Shown here: positions 38,902 through 47,441 of the stretch, piece after piece
Layout: each line of letters starts with the position of its first letter
How positions within the stretch are numbered: the stretch's first letter is position 1
Source: Sphingobium sp. TCM1
Lineage (GTDB): Bacteria; Pseudomonadota; Alphaproteobacteria; Sphingomonadales; Sphingomonadaceae
Direction of reading: 5' to 3'
Length of the DNA stretch: 56,114 nucleotides
Assembly: GCF_001650725.1 (NCBI RefSeq)
Contig: NZ_LXVX01000040.1
Location: 1 to 56,114 of the forward strand
Notes under the pieces: generated by a model
The model's input: only the letters and a program-made list of their open reading frames with translations
Databases searched by the model: none
What the model was told of the DNA's origin: nothing
Program-made: the position numbers and the translations under genes

Positions 38902-39404
38902 CCGTCCCCCCGTCCCCCATGCGTCGCCGCCAGCCGCCCGACTACGGCATGACTCGTGTCGAGCTGACATGGATCGAGAAGCGGATCGAGCACTGGATCA
39001 GGTTCGGCCGCGTCGCCACGGACGAGATCGTCGACCGACGCCGGCGCGTTGTCAGCTTCCGTCCCGGCGCGATCTTCGCGTTCGTTCGCTGGGCCGCCAA
39101 CGACTACGGCACGGTCAGTTCGCGCATCGACATCGTGCGCGCGGTCGGCACCGGTGAGCCGTTCACGACGCTGCCGTTCGTGCGGCCGGGCGGCGACATC
39201 CTGCTTAAGATCGAAGGCTGGCCCAAGGTCAGCCAAGTGCTTGCCGCGATCGACGCGACCGGGGCCGCTGGCGTCGATCCCTGCGACGCCGCGCCCGATC
39301 ACTGGCGTCATGTCCACAACCGCATCACCGTCGGTCATCAGCCGCGCCCCTACACGCTGGAGCGTCACCGCGCCTGGCTCAAACGTCGGGAGATCGAAGG
39401 ATGA
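38898..39404 (+). CDS. DUF2840 protein
   Basis: A 168-residue protein of the DUF2840 family, found almost only between rdfS-like and traF-like genes of ICEs and IncP-like plasmids. Conserved parts are TRVELTWIEKRIEHWIRFGR, VSFRPGAIFAFVRWAANDYGTVSSRIDI and the C-terminal HQPRPYTLERHRAWLKRR. No catalytic motif or membrane segment is seen, so it is probably cytoplasmic. It overlaps its neighbours by four bases on each side (ATGA), placing it firmly in the operon. Function unknown. Confidence 0.88.
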   Translation: MTVPPSPMRRRQPPDYGMTRVELTWIEKRIEHWIRFGRVATDEIVDRRRRVVSFRPGAIFAFVRWAANDYGTVSSRIDIVRAVGTGEPFTTLPFVRPGGDILLKIEGWPKVSQVLAAIDATGAAGVDPCDAAPDHWRHVHNRITVGHQPRPYTLERHRAWLKRREIEG

Positions 39405-39958
39405 CGCGCCGTGGATGGGCCTCGGCGACGGTCGCTGTCGCGTCGCTGTTCGGCGCGTCGTTCGCAGCCGTGGCGGTGTTCGACCCGCTCGCGTGCGTCG
39501 TCTGGAACGCCAGCGCCAGCGCGCCGCTCGGGCTCTACCGAATCGTGCCGGAACGCGATCCGCCGCTCGGCGCGCTGGTCGCCGTGACGCCGCCCGCGCC
39601 ACTGTCGCTGTGGCTGGCGAAACGCGGCTATCTTGCTGAGCGTGTGCCGCTGTTGAAGCATGTCGCGGCCAAACCCGGGCAGCAGGTGTGCAGGATCGGT
39701 GCCGTCGTGAGCGTCGATGAGCAGCCCGTCGTTGTTGCTCGCTTGGCCGACGGCATCGGCCGCCCGCTGCCGGACTGGCAGGGCTGCCGCACGCTGCGCG
39801 CCGGCGAGCTGCTGATGCTGAATCCCGATCACGCCGACAGCATGGACGGTCGCTATTTCGGGCCGCTCCCGGCGTCGACCGTGCTCGGCCGCGCGGTCCC
39901 GATCCTCACCCGCGACACACCCGACGCGCCACTGACTTGGCGCGCGGGCCGGTCCTGA
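39401..39958 (+). CDS. traF: TraF-like S26 signal peptidase (conjugative pilin maturation)
   Basis: A 185-residue membrane-anchored S26-family peptidase. One N-terminal helix (about 8-28) is followed by NASASAPLGLYRI with catalytic Ser40 and by VPLLKHVAAKPG with the general-base Lys86; GRYFGPLP near the end is the usual closing motif. In RP4, TraF processes and cyclises the TrbC pilin. The trbC pilin in this element lies about 7 kb downstream. The start overlaps the DUF2840 stop. Confidence 0.93.
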   Translation: MTRRGWASATVAVASLFGASFAAVAVFDPLACVVWNASASAPLGLYRIVPERDPPLGALVAVTPPAPLSLWLAKRGYLAERVPLLKHVAAKPGQQVCRIGAVVSVDEQPVVVARLADGIGRPLPDWQGCRTLRAGELLMLNPDHADSMDGRYFGPLPASTVLGRAVPILTRDTPDAPLTWRAGRS

Positions 39959-39994
39959 CCCCGCATCCACCCTGCCAACCGAAAGGACAATCCC

Positions 39995-40330
39995 ATGCAG
40001 ATCGGCAGCTTCTTCCGCACCGCCAATGGCTATGAAGGCATCATCGAGACAGCGATGCTCGACATTCGTATTTCCATCATTCCGGCCGAACCGAGCGAGG
40101 CTGACAAGGCGCCGGACTGGCGCGTTCATCGCGGCGACGGCGGTGAAGGCCCGGAAATCGGAGCGGGCTGGAACGAGACCGGCGAACGGGCCGGCGATTA
40201 CGTCTCGCTCCGCATCGACGATCCTGCCTTTGCACAGCCGATCCGCGCCGCGCTGTTCCAGAACGCGAACGACAAGTCGGCCTGGTCGCTGCGCTGGAAC
40301 CGCCAGCCGAGGTCGCGCGAGCAGGATTGA
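39995..40330 (+). CDS. DUF736 family protein (second copy)
   Basis: A 111-residue DUF736 protein in the transfer operon. MQIGSFFRTANGYEGIIETAML, SEADKAPDWRVHR and DYVSLRIDDPAFAQPIRAALF correspond point for point to the copy at 28298, so the two are paralogues. It has a slightly longer tail. AAAGGA precedes the ATG. Function unknown; the conserved placement after traF suggests a conjugative DNA-processing or regulatory role. Confidence 0.9.
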   Translation: MQIGSFFRTANGYEGIIETAMLDIRISIIPAEPSEADKAPDWRVHRGDGGEGPEIGAGWNETGERAGDYVSLRIDDPAFAQPIRAALFQNANDKSAWSLRWNRQPRSREQD

Positions 40331-40334
40331 TCCG

Positions 40335-41243
40335 ATGCTCCCTCCCATCATCCCTTTGCTCGCGGGCAAGCCGTCTCATCCCTTCGTCCCGCTCGGTCGC
40401 AGGCCGGCCGGCGCGCGCAGCGAAGGTCAAGGGCGGCCAGAGGCCGGCGCACCGTGCGCACCCTTGAGTGTAGCGAGCACGCTGGCAGGCTGGCGGCGGA
40501 GCGGAGTCGGATCGGCGGTGGCGCTGGGCGTCGTGCTGCTGTCCGGCGGCGCTGTTCCGGTCTCGGCGACTGCGCAGGATTTGCCGGCCGCGCGATCGGC
40601 GGCTCATCCCTACGCCGGTCATGTCGCCGACGCCGCGCGGCGGTTCGGCATTCCAGAAGCCTGGATATGGGCGGTGGTGCGTGTCGAGAGCGGCGGCAAC
40701 TCCCGCGCAGTCTCGCGTGCTGGGGCGATGGGCTTGATGCAGGTCATGCCCGCCACCTGGGCCGACCTTCGCGCCCGGCACGGCCTTGGTGCTGACCCGT
40801 TCGACGTTCGCGACAACATCATGGCGGGCGCGGCCTATTTGCGCCAGATGCACGACCGCTACGGCAACGCGAGCGCGATGCTAGCTGCCTACAATGCGGG
40901 ACCGGGCCGCTATGACGCCTATCTGTCGCGCGGCCGTCCGCTGCCGCCCGAGACGGTCGGCTACCTGGCCCGGCTCTCGGCTGTCGCCGGCACGACAGGT
41001 GCGGCGGAGGTAGCGGTGAGCGCGACGCCCGACCCGTCTGCCTGGCGACGTGCTGGGCTGTTCGTCCGCACCGCGAGCGTCGCGTCCGAAGCTGTCTCCG
41101 CGCAGTCGGACGGCGAAGAAGCTGCGCCCGAGCTGCCGACCGATCGGCCGACATCGGGCGATGTTAGCTCCGCAGTTCCGTCTTCCAAAGAGGCGGCGGA
41201 CACGCTGTTCGTGCCCCGCGCCCGCGCGGGCCGACCGCAATGA
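40335..41243 (+). CDS. Lytic transglycosylase (conjugation-associated, SLT domain)
   Basis: A 302-residue protein with an SLT/soluble lytic transglycosylase domain (about 93-210): catalytic Glu118 in VRVESGGNS, then GAMGLMQVMPATW, NIMAGAAYLRQM and MLAAYNAGPGRYD. An unusual proline- and glycine-rich N-terminus precedes a single hydrophobic segment (about 56-78) that probably exports it. Such enzymes open the murein for the mating channel; in RP4-like systems the equivalent is TrbN. The C-terminal 70 residues are low complexity. The ATG at 40335 lies four bases after the DUF736 stop. Confidence 0.88.
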   Translation: MLPPIIPLLAGKPSHPFVPLGRRPAGARSEGQGRPEAGAPCAPLSVASTLAGWRRSGVGSAVALGVVLLSGGAVPVSATAQDLPAARSAAHPYAGHVADAARRFGIPEAWIWAVVRVESGGNSRAVSRAGAMGLMQVMPATWADLRARHGLGADPFDVRDNIMAGAAYLRQMHDRYGNASAMLAAYNAGPGRYDAYLSRGRPLPPETVGYLARLSAVAGTTGAAEVAVSATPDPSAWRRAGLFVRTASVASEAVSAQSDGEEAAPELPTDRPTSGDVSSAVPSSKEAADTLFVPRARAGRPQ

Positions 41244-41481
41244 TCCGTGCCTCATCCCCAGCATTTGTCCCGAGCAGGAATGTGGCTGGAGGGGGAGAGA
41301 ACAGGAGGGACAGACGAGGGCAAGATATAAGGCGCGCCCCGTTTCGCCGAAAAGCCAAGGCTTTTCCGTGGCTTCACGCGGGGGCGTCGGTCGGCGCGCG
41401 TGCCGCGCGGAAGGGAAAATACAGCAATAACAACGCCTCGAATGGCACCATGGGCCATTTTCGGCCGAAAGCGGGCCGGCC
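41244..41481. other. Candidate oriT region upstream of the relaxase
   Basis: A 238-base gap in an otherwise gapless operon, directly upstream of the relaxase gene, where conjugative elements often carry oriT. It contains a perfect 8-bp hairpin, GAAAAGCC-AA-GGCTTTTC (41349-41366), a purine-rich tract and the palindrome-like GGCCGAAAGCGGGCCGGCC near the end. No nic-site consensus could be assigned by eye. Confidence 0.45.
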
Positions 41482-43242
41482 GTGAGCGAGGACAGCGAGT
41501 TCCGCATCCGGCCCGGCAAAGCCAAGCGCAGCAAGGCGCAGGGGCGCAATGCGCGCGGCCTGGTCGCCGAGGTGCTCCGCGTCGCCGCGATCCACAGCGG
41601 CGGCCGGCGTGGTGGCGCCAGCGGCGCGCGCCGGGGCACGCAATCGACCTTCGGGCGGGGACGCACCGCCTTCGCCCGCAGTCGCCTGTTCGGCTCGGGC
41701 CGGCGCGTCATGGTCAAGATGCTGCCCGTGACCACCCGCAGCCGGGGCGGCCGGCGCTCAGCGCCGCTGTCCGCGCACGTCGCTTATTTGAAGCGCGAAG
41801 GCGTCACCCGCGACGGCTCGCCTACCCGGATGTTCGACGCAGCCGGCGACAACGCCGACGATCGCGGTTTCACCGAGCGGTGCAAGGATGACCGGCACCA
41901 TTTCAGGGTCATCGTGTCGCCCGAGGACGCCGCCGAGCTGACCGACTTGCGCGAATACACGCGCGACCTCATGCGGCAGATGGAGGCCGACCTGGGCACG
42001 CGGCTCGATTGGGTCGCGGTCGATCACTGGAACACCGACAATCCGCACGTCCATCTGCTCGTGCGCGGGGTCAACGATCAGGGCGGCGATCTCGTCATTT
42101 CCCGCGATTACATCAGCCACAATCTTCGTTCGCGCGCCGAGGAATTGGCGCACGCCGAGTTGGGGCCGAAACCCGAGCATGAAGTTCAGCGCGTGCTCGA
42201 CCGTGAGGTGACGGCGGAGCGCTGGACCCGGCTCGACACCGAGATCCAGCGCGCCGCCGACGCGCTGGGCGTGACCGACCTACGCCCCGAGCGGCCCGGT
42301 CCCGACGATCCGCGGCTCCGCCGCTTGATGATCGGGCGGTTGCAGCATTTGGAGACGATGGGCCTCGCGGCCGAGGGCGAGCCGGGCCAATGGGCGGTGG
42401 CGGAGGGCGCGGCGGCGAAGCTGCGCGAGCTGGGCGCGCGCGGCGACATCATCCGCACGATCGGCACGGCGCTCAAGGACCGGGGGCAGGATCGACCGCT
42501 CGACAGCTACGCCGTCGTGAGTGGTGCGCCCGAGAAGCCGATTGCTGGCCGGCTGATCGACAAGGGTTTGCACGACGAGCTGACCGGCACGGCCTATGCC
42601 GTGATCGACGGGACGGACGGGCGCACCCACCATGTCCGGCTGCCCGGCATCGAGGCGCTGGAACACAGCCCCAAGCTCGGCGGCATCGTCGAACTGCGGG
42701 ATGTCGGCAGGGCCGGTGAGGAAAAGCCGACGCTGATCCTCGCCACGCGGTCGGACCTTGATCTTGCCGCACAGGTCAAGGCGCCCGGCGCGACCTGGCT
42801 CGACCATCGGCTGATCGAGCGCGGCGCCGGTGTCGCGGACGGCGGGTTCGGCGCGGACGTGCGACGTGCGATGGACGCGCGCACCGATCATCTCGTCCGC
42901 GAGGGGCTGGCGCGCCGCTACGGCGAACGCACCGTCTTCGAGCGCGGCCTGCTCGATACGCTGCGCAAGCGCGAGCTGGACTCCGTTGGGGCGAAGATTG
43001 CCGGCGAGACCGGGCTTGCATACCGCCCGGCGGCGACCGGCGAGAAGGTCGCCGGCATCGTTCGTCAGCGCCTCGCGCTCGCGTCCGGCCGCTTCGCCAT
43101 GATCGACGATGGCCTGGGTTTCCGCCTCGTTCCCTGGGCCAGCACCCTCGAACAGCAACTCGGCCGCCAGGTGTCCGGCGTCGTCCGCGCCGGCGGCGGC
43201 ATCGACTGGACGTTGGGCCGCAAGCGCGGGCTCGGCCTGTAG
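41482..43242 (+). CDS. VirD2-type relaxase (MOB protein with DUF3363)
   Basis: A 586-residue relaxase. The catalytic Tyr102 lies in SAHVAYLKREGVTRDG, and the metal-binding histidines are His182, His189 and His191 (DHWNTDNPHVHLLVRG), the three-histidine triad of the VirD2/Relaxase family. The C-terminal half (from about residue 250) is a DUF3363 domain. It nicks oriT, stays covalently bound to the 5' end and is delivered by the coupling protein. The initiator is GTG at 41482. It corresponds to RlxS of related ICEs, and it is followed 17 bases later by the coupling-protein gene. Confidence 0.95.
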   Translation: MSEDSEFRIRPGKAKRSKAQGRNARGLVAEVLRVAAIHSGGRRGGASGARRGTQSTFGRGRTAFARSRLFGSGRRVMVKMLPVTTRSRGGRRSAPLSAHVAYLKREGVTRDGSPTRMFDAAGDNADDRGFTERCKDDRHHFRVIVSPEDAAELTDLREYTRDLMRQMEADLGTRLDWVAVDHWNTDNPHVHLLVRGVNDQGGDLVISRDYISHNLRSRAEELAHAELGPKPEHEVQRVLDREVTAERWTRLDTEIQRAADALGVTDLRPERPGPDDPRLRRLMIGRLQHLETMGLAAEGEPGQWAVAEGAAAKLRELGARGDIIRTIGTALKDRGQDRPLDSYAVVSGAPEKPIAGRLIDKGLHDELTGTAYAVIDGTDGRTHHVRLPGIEALEHSPKLGGIVELRDVGRAGEEKPTLILATRSDLDLAAQVKAPGATWLDHRLIERGAGVADGGFGADVRRAMDARTDHLVREGLARRYGERTVFERGLLDTLRKRELDSVGAKIAGETGLAYRPAATGEKVAGIVRQRLALASGRFAMIDDGLGFRLVPWASTLEQQLGRQVSGVVRAGGGIDWTLGRKRGLGL

Positions 43243-43259
43243 ACCCCAAGGAGACACCC

Positions 43260-45233
43260 ATGTCCGCGACCAAAATTCTCTGGGGCCAGATCATCACCGT
43301 GTTCCTGATCGTGCTCGCCGGTGTGTGGGGCGCGACGCAGTGGACCGCCGCCGCGCTCGCCTACCAACCCGAGCTTGGCCCGCCTTGGTTCATGCTCGGC
43401 GGGTGGCGGGTCTATCCGCCACCGGCCTTCTTTTGGTGGTGGTTCTCGTTCGATGCCTATGCGCCCGACATCTTCCAGACCGGCGCGTTCATCGCCGCTT
43501 CGGGCGGGTTCGTGTCGATCGCCGTCGCCATCGGCATGTCGGTCTGGCGCGCCCGCGAGCTGAAGAACGCCGAGACCTACGGCTCGGCGCGCTGGGCGAC
43601 CGGGCGGGAGGTCCGCGCGGCGGGTCTGCTTGGGCCGAACGGCGTGGTGCTCGGCAAGCTCGCCCGCGACTATCTCCGCCATGATGGCCCCGAGCATGTG
43701 CTGTGCTTCGCGCCGACACGGAGTGGCAAGGGCGTTGGCCTCGTCGTGCCGTCGCTTCTCACTTGGCCGGCCTCGGCGATTGTCCACGACATCAAAGGCG
43801 AAAACTGGACGCTGACGGCCGGCTTTCGGTCACGCCACGGCCGGGTACTGCTGTTCGATCCGACCAACACCGCATCGGCCGCCTACAACCCGCTGCTGGA
43901 AGTGCGGCGCGGTCAGTGGGAGGTGCGCGACGTGCAGAATGTCGCCGACGTGCTGGTCGATCCGGAAGGCTCGCTGGAGCGTCGGAACCACTGGGAAAAA
44001 ACCTCCCACTCGCTGCTGGTCGGCGCGATCCTCCACGTCCTTTACGCCGAGCCGGACAAGACGCTGGCCGGCGTTGCAGGATTTCTGTCGGACCCGTCGC
44101 GCACGATCGAGCAGACATTAGCCGCGATGATGGCGACGCCGCATTTGGGAGAAGCCGGCGTGCATCCCGTCGTCGCGAGTGCGGCGCGCGAGTTGCTGAA
44201 CAAGTCGGACAACGAGCGGTCGGGCGTGCTCAGCACGGCCATGTCGTTCCTCGGCCTCTACCGCGATCCTGTCGTGGCGCAGGTCACGCGGGCGTGCCAG
44301 TGGCGCATATCGGATCTGGTCGAGGGCGAGCGCCCGGCGACGCTCTACCTGGTGGTGCCGCCCAGCGACATCTCGCGAACCAAGCCGCTGATCCGCCTCA
44401 TCCTCAACCAGATCGGGCGCCGGCTGACCGAGGAGCTGACGCCGAACGGCAATCGCCACCGCGTGTTGCTGATGCTGGATGAGTTTCCGGCGCTCGGCCG
44501 GCTCGACTTCTTCGAGTCCGCCTTGGCGTTCATGGCGGGCTATGGCCTCAAGGCGTTCCTGATCGCGCAGTCCCTCAATCAGATCGAGAAGGCTTACGGG
44601 CCGAATAATGCGATCCTCGACAACTGCCATGTCCGGGTGAGCTTCGCCACCAACGACGAGCGGACCGCCAAGCGTGTGTCGGACGCGCTCGGCACCGCGA
44701 CCGAAATGCGCGCGATGAAGAATTACGCGGGGCATCGCCTGTCGCCGTGGCTTGGGCACTTGATGGTGTCGCGGTCAGAGACCGCCCGGCAGCTCCTCAC
44801 CCCCGGCGAGGTGATGCAACTCCCGCCCGACGACGAGATCGTCATGGTGGCGGGCGTCCATCCGATCCGGGCGAAGAAGGCGCGTTACTATCAGGATCGC
44901 CGCCTGGCCGAACGGATCGCGCAGGCGCCAGCGCCGGAGACCGCCAAAGTCAGGCCCGACGACTGGACCGGGCGGCAGGCATCCGCCGATTCGAAGCAGG
45001 TCGCGCGCATCGTCCGTGACGTTGAGGACGCGGCCAATGGCGGGCTGCGACGCGAGCCCGAGTTGCCCGAGCATGTCGCCATCGTGCCGGAAGCCCCGGC
45101 GCCTGCGGCGCAGGAGTTTTCGATCGTCGACGACGAGCAGGACGACGCGGCCCGCCAGGCGGCGGTGCGCCGCCGGATGCAGGGCATTGCGCGCCAGGCG
45201 TCGCTCGATCCCGGCGACGGCATCGAGCTGTAG
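43260..45233 (+). CDS. traG: Type IV coupling protein (TraG/VirD4)
   Basis: A 657-residue inner-membrane ATPase. Two N-terminal membrane helices (about 8-35 and 70-97) precede the Walker A loop FAPTRSGKGVGL (about 150-161) and Walker B VLLMLDEFPALGRL; DNCHVRVSFATNDERTAKRVSDALGTAT is the conserved TraG/VirD4 C-terminal segment. It links the relaxosome to the Trb channel and pumps DNA. AAGGAG precedes the ATG. It is immediately followed by a CopG-type gene. Confidence 0.97.
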   Translation: MSATKILWGQIITVFLIVLAGVWGATQWTAAALAYQPELGPPWFMLGGWRVYPPPAFFWWWFSFDAYAPDIFQTGAFIAASGGFVSIAVAIGMSVWRARELKNAETYGSARWATGREVRAAGLLGPNGVVLGKLARDYLRHDGPEHVLCFAPTRSGKGVGLVVPSLLTWPASAIVHDIKGENWTLTAGFRSRHGRVLLFDPTNTASAAYNPLLEVRRGQWEVRDVQNVADVLVDPEGSLERRNHWEKTSHSLLVGAILHVLYAEPDKTLAGVAGFLSDPSRTIEQTLAAMMATPHLGEAGVHPVVASAARELLNKSDNERSGVLSTAMSFLGLYRDPVVAQVTRACQWRISDLVEGERPATLYLVVPPSDISRTKPLIRLILNQIGRRLTEELTPNGNRHRVLLMLDEFPALGRLDFFESALAFMAGYGLKAFLIAQSLNQIEKAYGPNNAILDNCHVRVSFATNDERTAKRVSDALGTATEMRAMKNYAGHRLSPWLGHLMVSRSETARQLLTPGEVMQLPPDDEIVMVAGVHPIRAKKARYYQDRRLAERIAQAPAPETAKVRPDDWTGRQASADSKQVARIVRDVEDAANGGLRREPELPEHVAIVPEAPAPAAQEFSIVDDEQDDAARQAAVRRRMQGIARQASLDPGDGIEL

Positions 45234-45242
45234 GAGGCGAAC

Positions 45243-45671
45243 ATGCGGACCCGGCTCAACGTCTATTTCCCGCCCGCGCTCGCCAAGCAGGTGGACGAGC
45301 TGGCGATCCGCCGCCGCATCTCGCGCTCGGCGATCGTGGAGGCTGCCGTGGCGTCTTACCTGTCGCCGGACAGCGCCGATCGGATGGAGGCGGCGTTCGC
45401 ACGCCGGCTCGACCGCTTGTCGCGTCAGGTCCAGCGGCTTGAGCGCAACACCGGGCTGACCACCGAGGCGCTGAGCCTGTTCGTTCGGTTCTGGCTGTCC
45501 GTGACGCCGCCGCTGCCCGACGAGGATCAGGCGGCGGCGCAGGTGAAAGGCCGTAAGCGCTACGAAGGGTTCGTCGAGACGCTCGGCCGGCGCTTCGCCA
45601 GCGGCAAGAGCCTCATGGACGAAATACCGGAGGATGTCTGGCCACGGTCAACATCGTCCGAGTCGGAGTAG
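45243..45671 (+). CDS. CopG/ribbon-helix-helix DNA-binding protein
   Basis: A 142-residue protein with an N-terminal ribbon-helix-helix (MRTRLNVYFPPALAKQVDEL then RRISRSAIVEAAVASYL), a middle coiled segment (RLDRLSRQVQRLERNTG) and an amphipathic C-terminal region. Proteins of this type lie between traG and trbB in many alphaproteobacterial ICEs and may regulate the trb operon or assist the relaxosome. GGAGG precedes the ATG. Confidence 0.87.
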   Translation: MRTRLNVYFPPALAKQVDELAIRRRISRSAIVEAAVASYLSPDSADRMEAAFARRLDRLSRQVQRLERNTGLTTEALSLFVRFWLSVTPPLPDEDQAAAQVKGRKRYEGFVETLGRRFASGKSLMDEIPEDVWPRSTSSESE

Positions 45672-45844
45672 AAAGGGCGCGCCGACCTTGATGTAGTCTG
45701 CAAGCGAATTCGCCCCCGGCATCGTATCTACCGCCCCCTCTACTACGCCGATAAGTAACTGTTGCGACGTGAGCATTCCTGCGTCTCTTGATGTGCCCCT
45801 GACGCCGGGCGGCGGTTCGCCCGGCCCAATCCAGGGGCCGATCC
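45672..45844. other. Gap before trbB, possible trb promoter or attenuator
   Basis: A 173-base gap that separates the DNA-processing genes from the trb operon. It contains a GC-rich hairpin (GCCGGGCGGCGGTTCGCCCGGC, reading CCGGGCG/CGCCCGG) just before the trbB start, which could limit readthrough. No gene is supported. Confidence 0.45.
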
Positions 45845-46831
45845 TTGAACGTCCAGCCGATCCGATCCGAGGCAAAGTCACGCGGCGCACGGATGCTGCG
45901 CACCGCGCTCGGGCCGTCGATCGCGGCCTGGCTCGACGACCCTGCCGTCATCGAAGTCATGCTCAACCCAGACGGCCGGTTGTGGGTCGATCGGCTCGGA
46001 GAAGGCATCAGCGACACCGGCGAGCTGCTGTCCGCCGCTGACGGCGAGCGCATCGTCCGCCTTGTCGCACACCATGTCGGTGTCGAGGTTCACTCTCGCA
46101 GCCCCCGCGTGTCTGCCGAGCTGCCGGAAGGCGGTGAGCGATTCGAGGGATTGCTTCCGCCCGTCGTCGCGGCGCCGGCCTTCGCCATTCGCAAACTGGC
46201 GGTGGCGGTGTTCACGCTCGACGACTACGCGCGCGCCGGCATCATGTCGGCCGGTGAGGCCGAGGCGTTGCGCCAAGGCGTCAAGACCCGCGCCAACATC
46301 CTCGTCGCCGGCGGCACCGGCGCCGGCAAGACCACGCTGGTCAACGCGCTGCTGGCCGAAGTCGCCAAGACCACCGACCGCATAGTCCTGATCGAAGACA
46401 CGCGCGAGCTGCAATGCGCCGCGCCGAATTTCGTCGCCATGCGGACCAAGGACGGCGTGGTCTCACTGTCCGAACTGGTCCGCTCGTCGCTGCGCCTGCG
46501 GCCGGATCGCATCCCCATCGGCGAGGTTCGCGGCGCCGAGGCGCTCGACCTCATCAAGGCCTGGGGCACCGGCCATCCCGGCGGCGTCGGCACGATCCAC
46601 GCCGGGACGGCGCTTGGCGCGCTGCGCCGGATGGAGCAGCTCATCCAGGAGGCCGTGGTCACGGTTCCCCGCGCGCTGCTGGCCGAGACCATCGACCTGA
46701 TCGCCGTGCTGGTCCGCGACGGGCACGGTCGCCGCCTCGCCGAGCTGGCGCGCGTCGAAGGGCTCGACCCCGCCACCGGCGACTACCGCCTCATTCCGCT
46801 TTCCACCACGCAACCGGGAGACCTGTCATGA
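45845..46831 (+). CDS. trbB: TrbB conjugal-transfer ATPase (VirB11-like)
   Basis: A 328-residue hexameric traffic ATPase. Walker A is GGTGAGKTT (about 156-164), followed by the Asp box IVLIEDTRELQC and Walker B-type PIGEVRGAEAL and the His box GGVGTIHAGTA. It powers assembly or function of the Trb type IV secretion channel. The first in-frame initiator is TTG at 45845; the ATG 16 codons later would also retain the family start (MLRTALGPSI). The stop overlaps trbC (ATGA). Confidence 0.95.
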   Translation: MNVQPIRSEAKSRGARMLRTALGPSIAAWLDDPAVIEVMLNPDGRLWVDRLGEGISDTGELLSAADGERIVRLVAHHVGVEVHSRSPRVSAELPEGGERFEGLLPPVVAAPAFAIRKLAVAVFTLDDYARAGIMSAGEAEALRQGVKTRANILVAGGTGAGKTTLVNALLAEVAKTTDRIVLIEDTRELQCAAPNFVAMRTKDGVVSLSELVRSSLRLRPDRIPIGEVRGAEALDLIKAWGTGHPGGVGTIHAGTALGALRRMEQLIQEAVVTVPRALLAETIDLIAVLVRDGHGRRLAELARVEGLDPATGDYRLIPLSTTQPGDLS

Positions 46832-47160
46832 TCCATGCCCTTCGGCATGGCGCACGCCGCGCCATACTCGCCGCCACCGCCAGCGTCGTCGCGCTGACCT
46901 TCGCCGTTCCGGCCCATGCGGGCGGATCGTCGATGCCGTGGGAAGCGCCGCTCCAGTCGATCCTCGAAAGCATCGAGGGGCCGGTCGCAAAGATCGTCGC
47001 GGTCATCATCATCATCGTCACCGGCCTGACGCTGGCCTTCGGCGACACTTCGGGCGGCTTCCGGCGGCTGATCCAGATCGTGTTCGGCCTGAGCATCGCG
47101 TTCGCGGCCAGCTCCTTCTTCCTCAGCTTCTTCAGCTTCGGCGGTGGAGCGCTGGTCTGA
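46828..47160 (+). CDS. trbC: TrbC pilin (VirB2-like)
   Basis: A 110-residue prepilin with a long signal peptide cleaved after PAHAG (about residue 32) and two hydrophobic helices (about 52-74 and 80-108). In RP4, TrbC is trimmed and cyclised by TraF; a TraF homologue is encoded upstream. It overlaps trbB by four bases and trbD by one (TGATG). Confidence 0.93.
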   Translation: MIHALRHGARRAILAATASVVALTFAVPAHAGGSSMPWEAPLQSILESIEGPVAKIVAVIIIIVTGLTLAFGDTSGGFRRLIQIVFGLSIAFAASSFFLSFFSFGGGALV

Positions 47161-47441
47161 TGGACGTCCCAGATGGCCTTGGCTCACCGATCGCGGGCTT
47201 TCATGCCCCCGTCCACCGGGCGCTGACCGAGCCGATATTGCTCGGCGGCGCCCCCCGGTCGCTCGCCATCGTCAACGGCACGCTGGCGGGCGCGATCGGC
47301 CTCGGCCTGCGCCTCTGGATCGCCGGCTTGGTCATCTGGGGGATCGGCCATGCGCTGTCCGTCTGGGCCGCGCGCCGTGACCCCCAATTCGTGGACGTGG
47401 CCCGCCGCCACCTCCGTTACCCGAGCTGGATGCAGCCATGA
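47160..47441 (+). CDS. trbD: TrbD (VirB3-like) inner-membrane channel subunit
   Basis: A 93-residue protein with one or two hydrophobic segments (about 35-65) and the TrbD/VirB3 signature around PVHRALTEPILLGGAPRSLAI. It associates with TrbE at the base of the channel. Its stop overlaps the trbE ATG (ATGA). Confidence 0.93.
   Translation: MDVPDGLGSPIAGFHAPVHRALTEPILLGGAPRSLAIVNGTLAGAIGLGLRLWIAGLVIWGIGHALSVWAARRDPQFVDVARRHLRYPSWMQP

Noticed and set aside
45648..45776. Minus-strand 42-codon frame (MLTSQQLLIGVVEGAV...)
   Set aside because: It looks protein-like but overlaps the end of the CopG gene, lacks a convincing ribosome binding site and matches nothing I know; too little to call.
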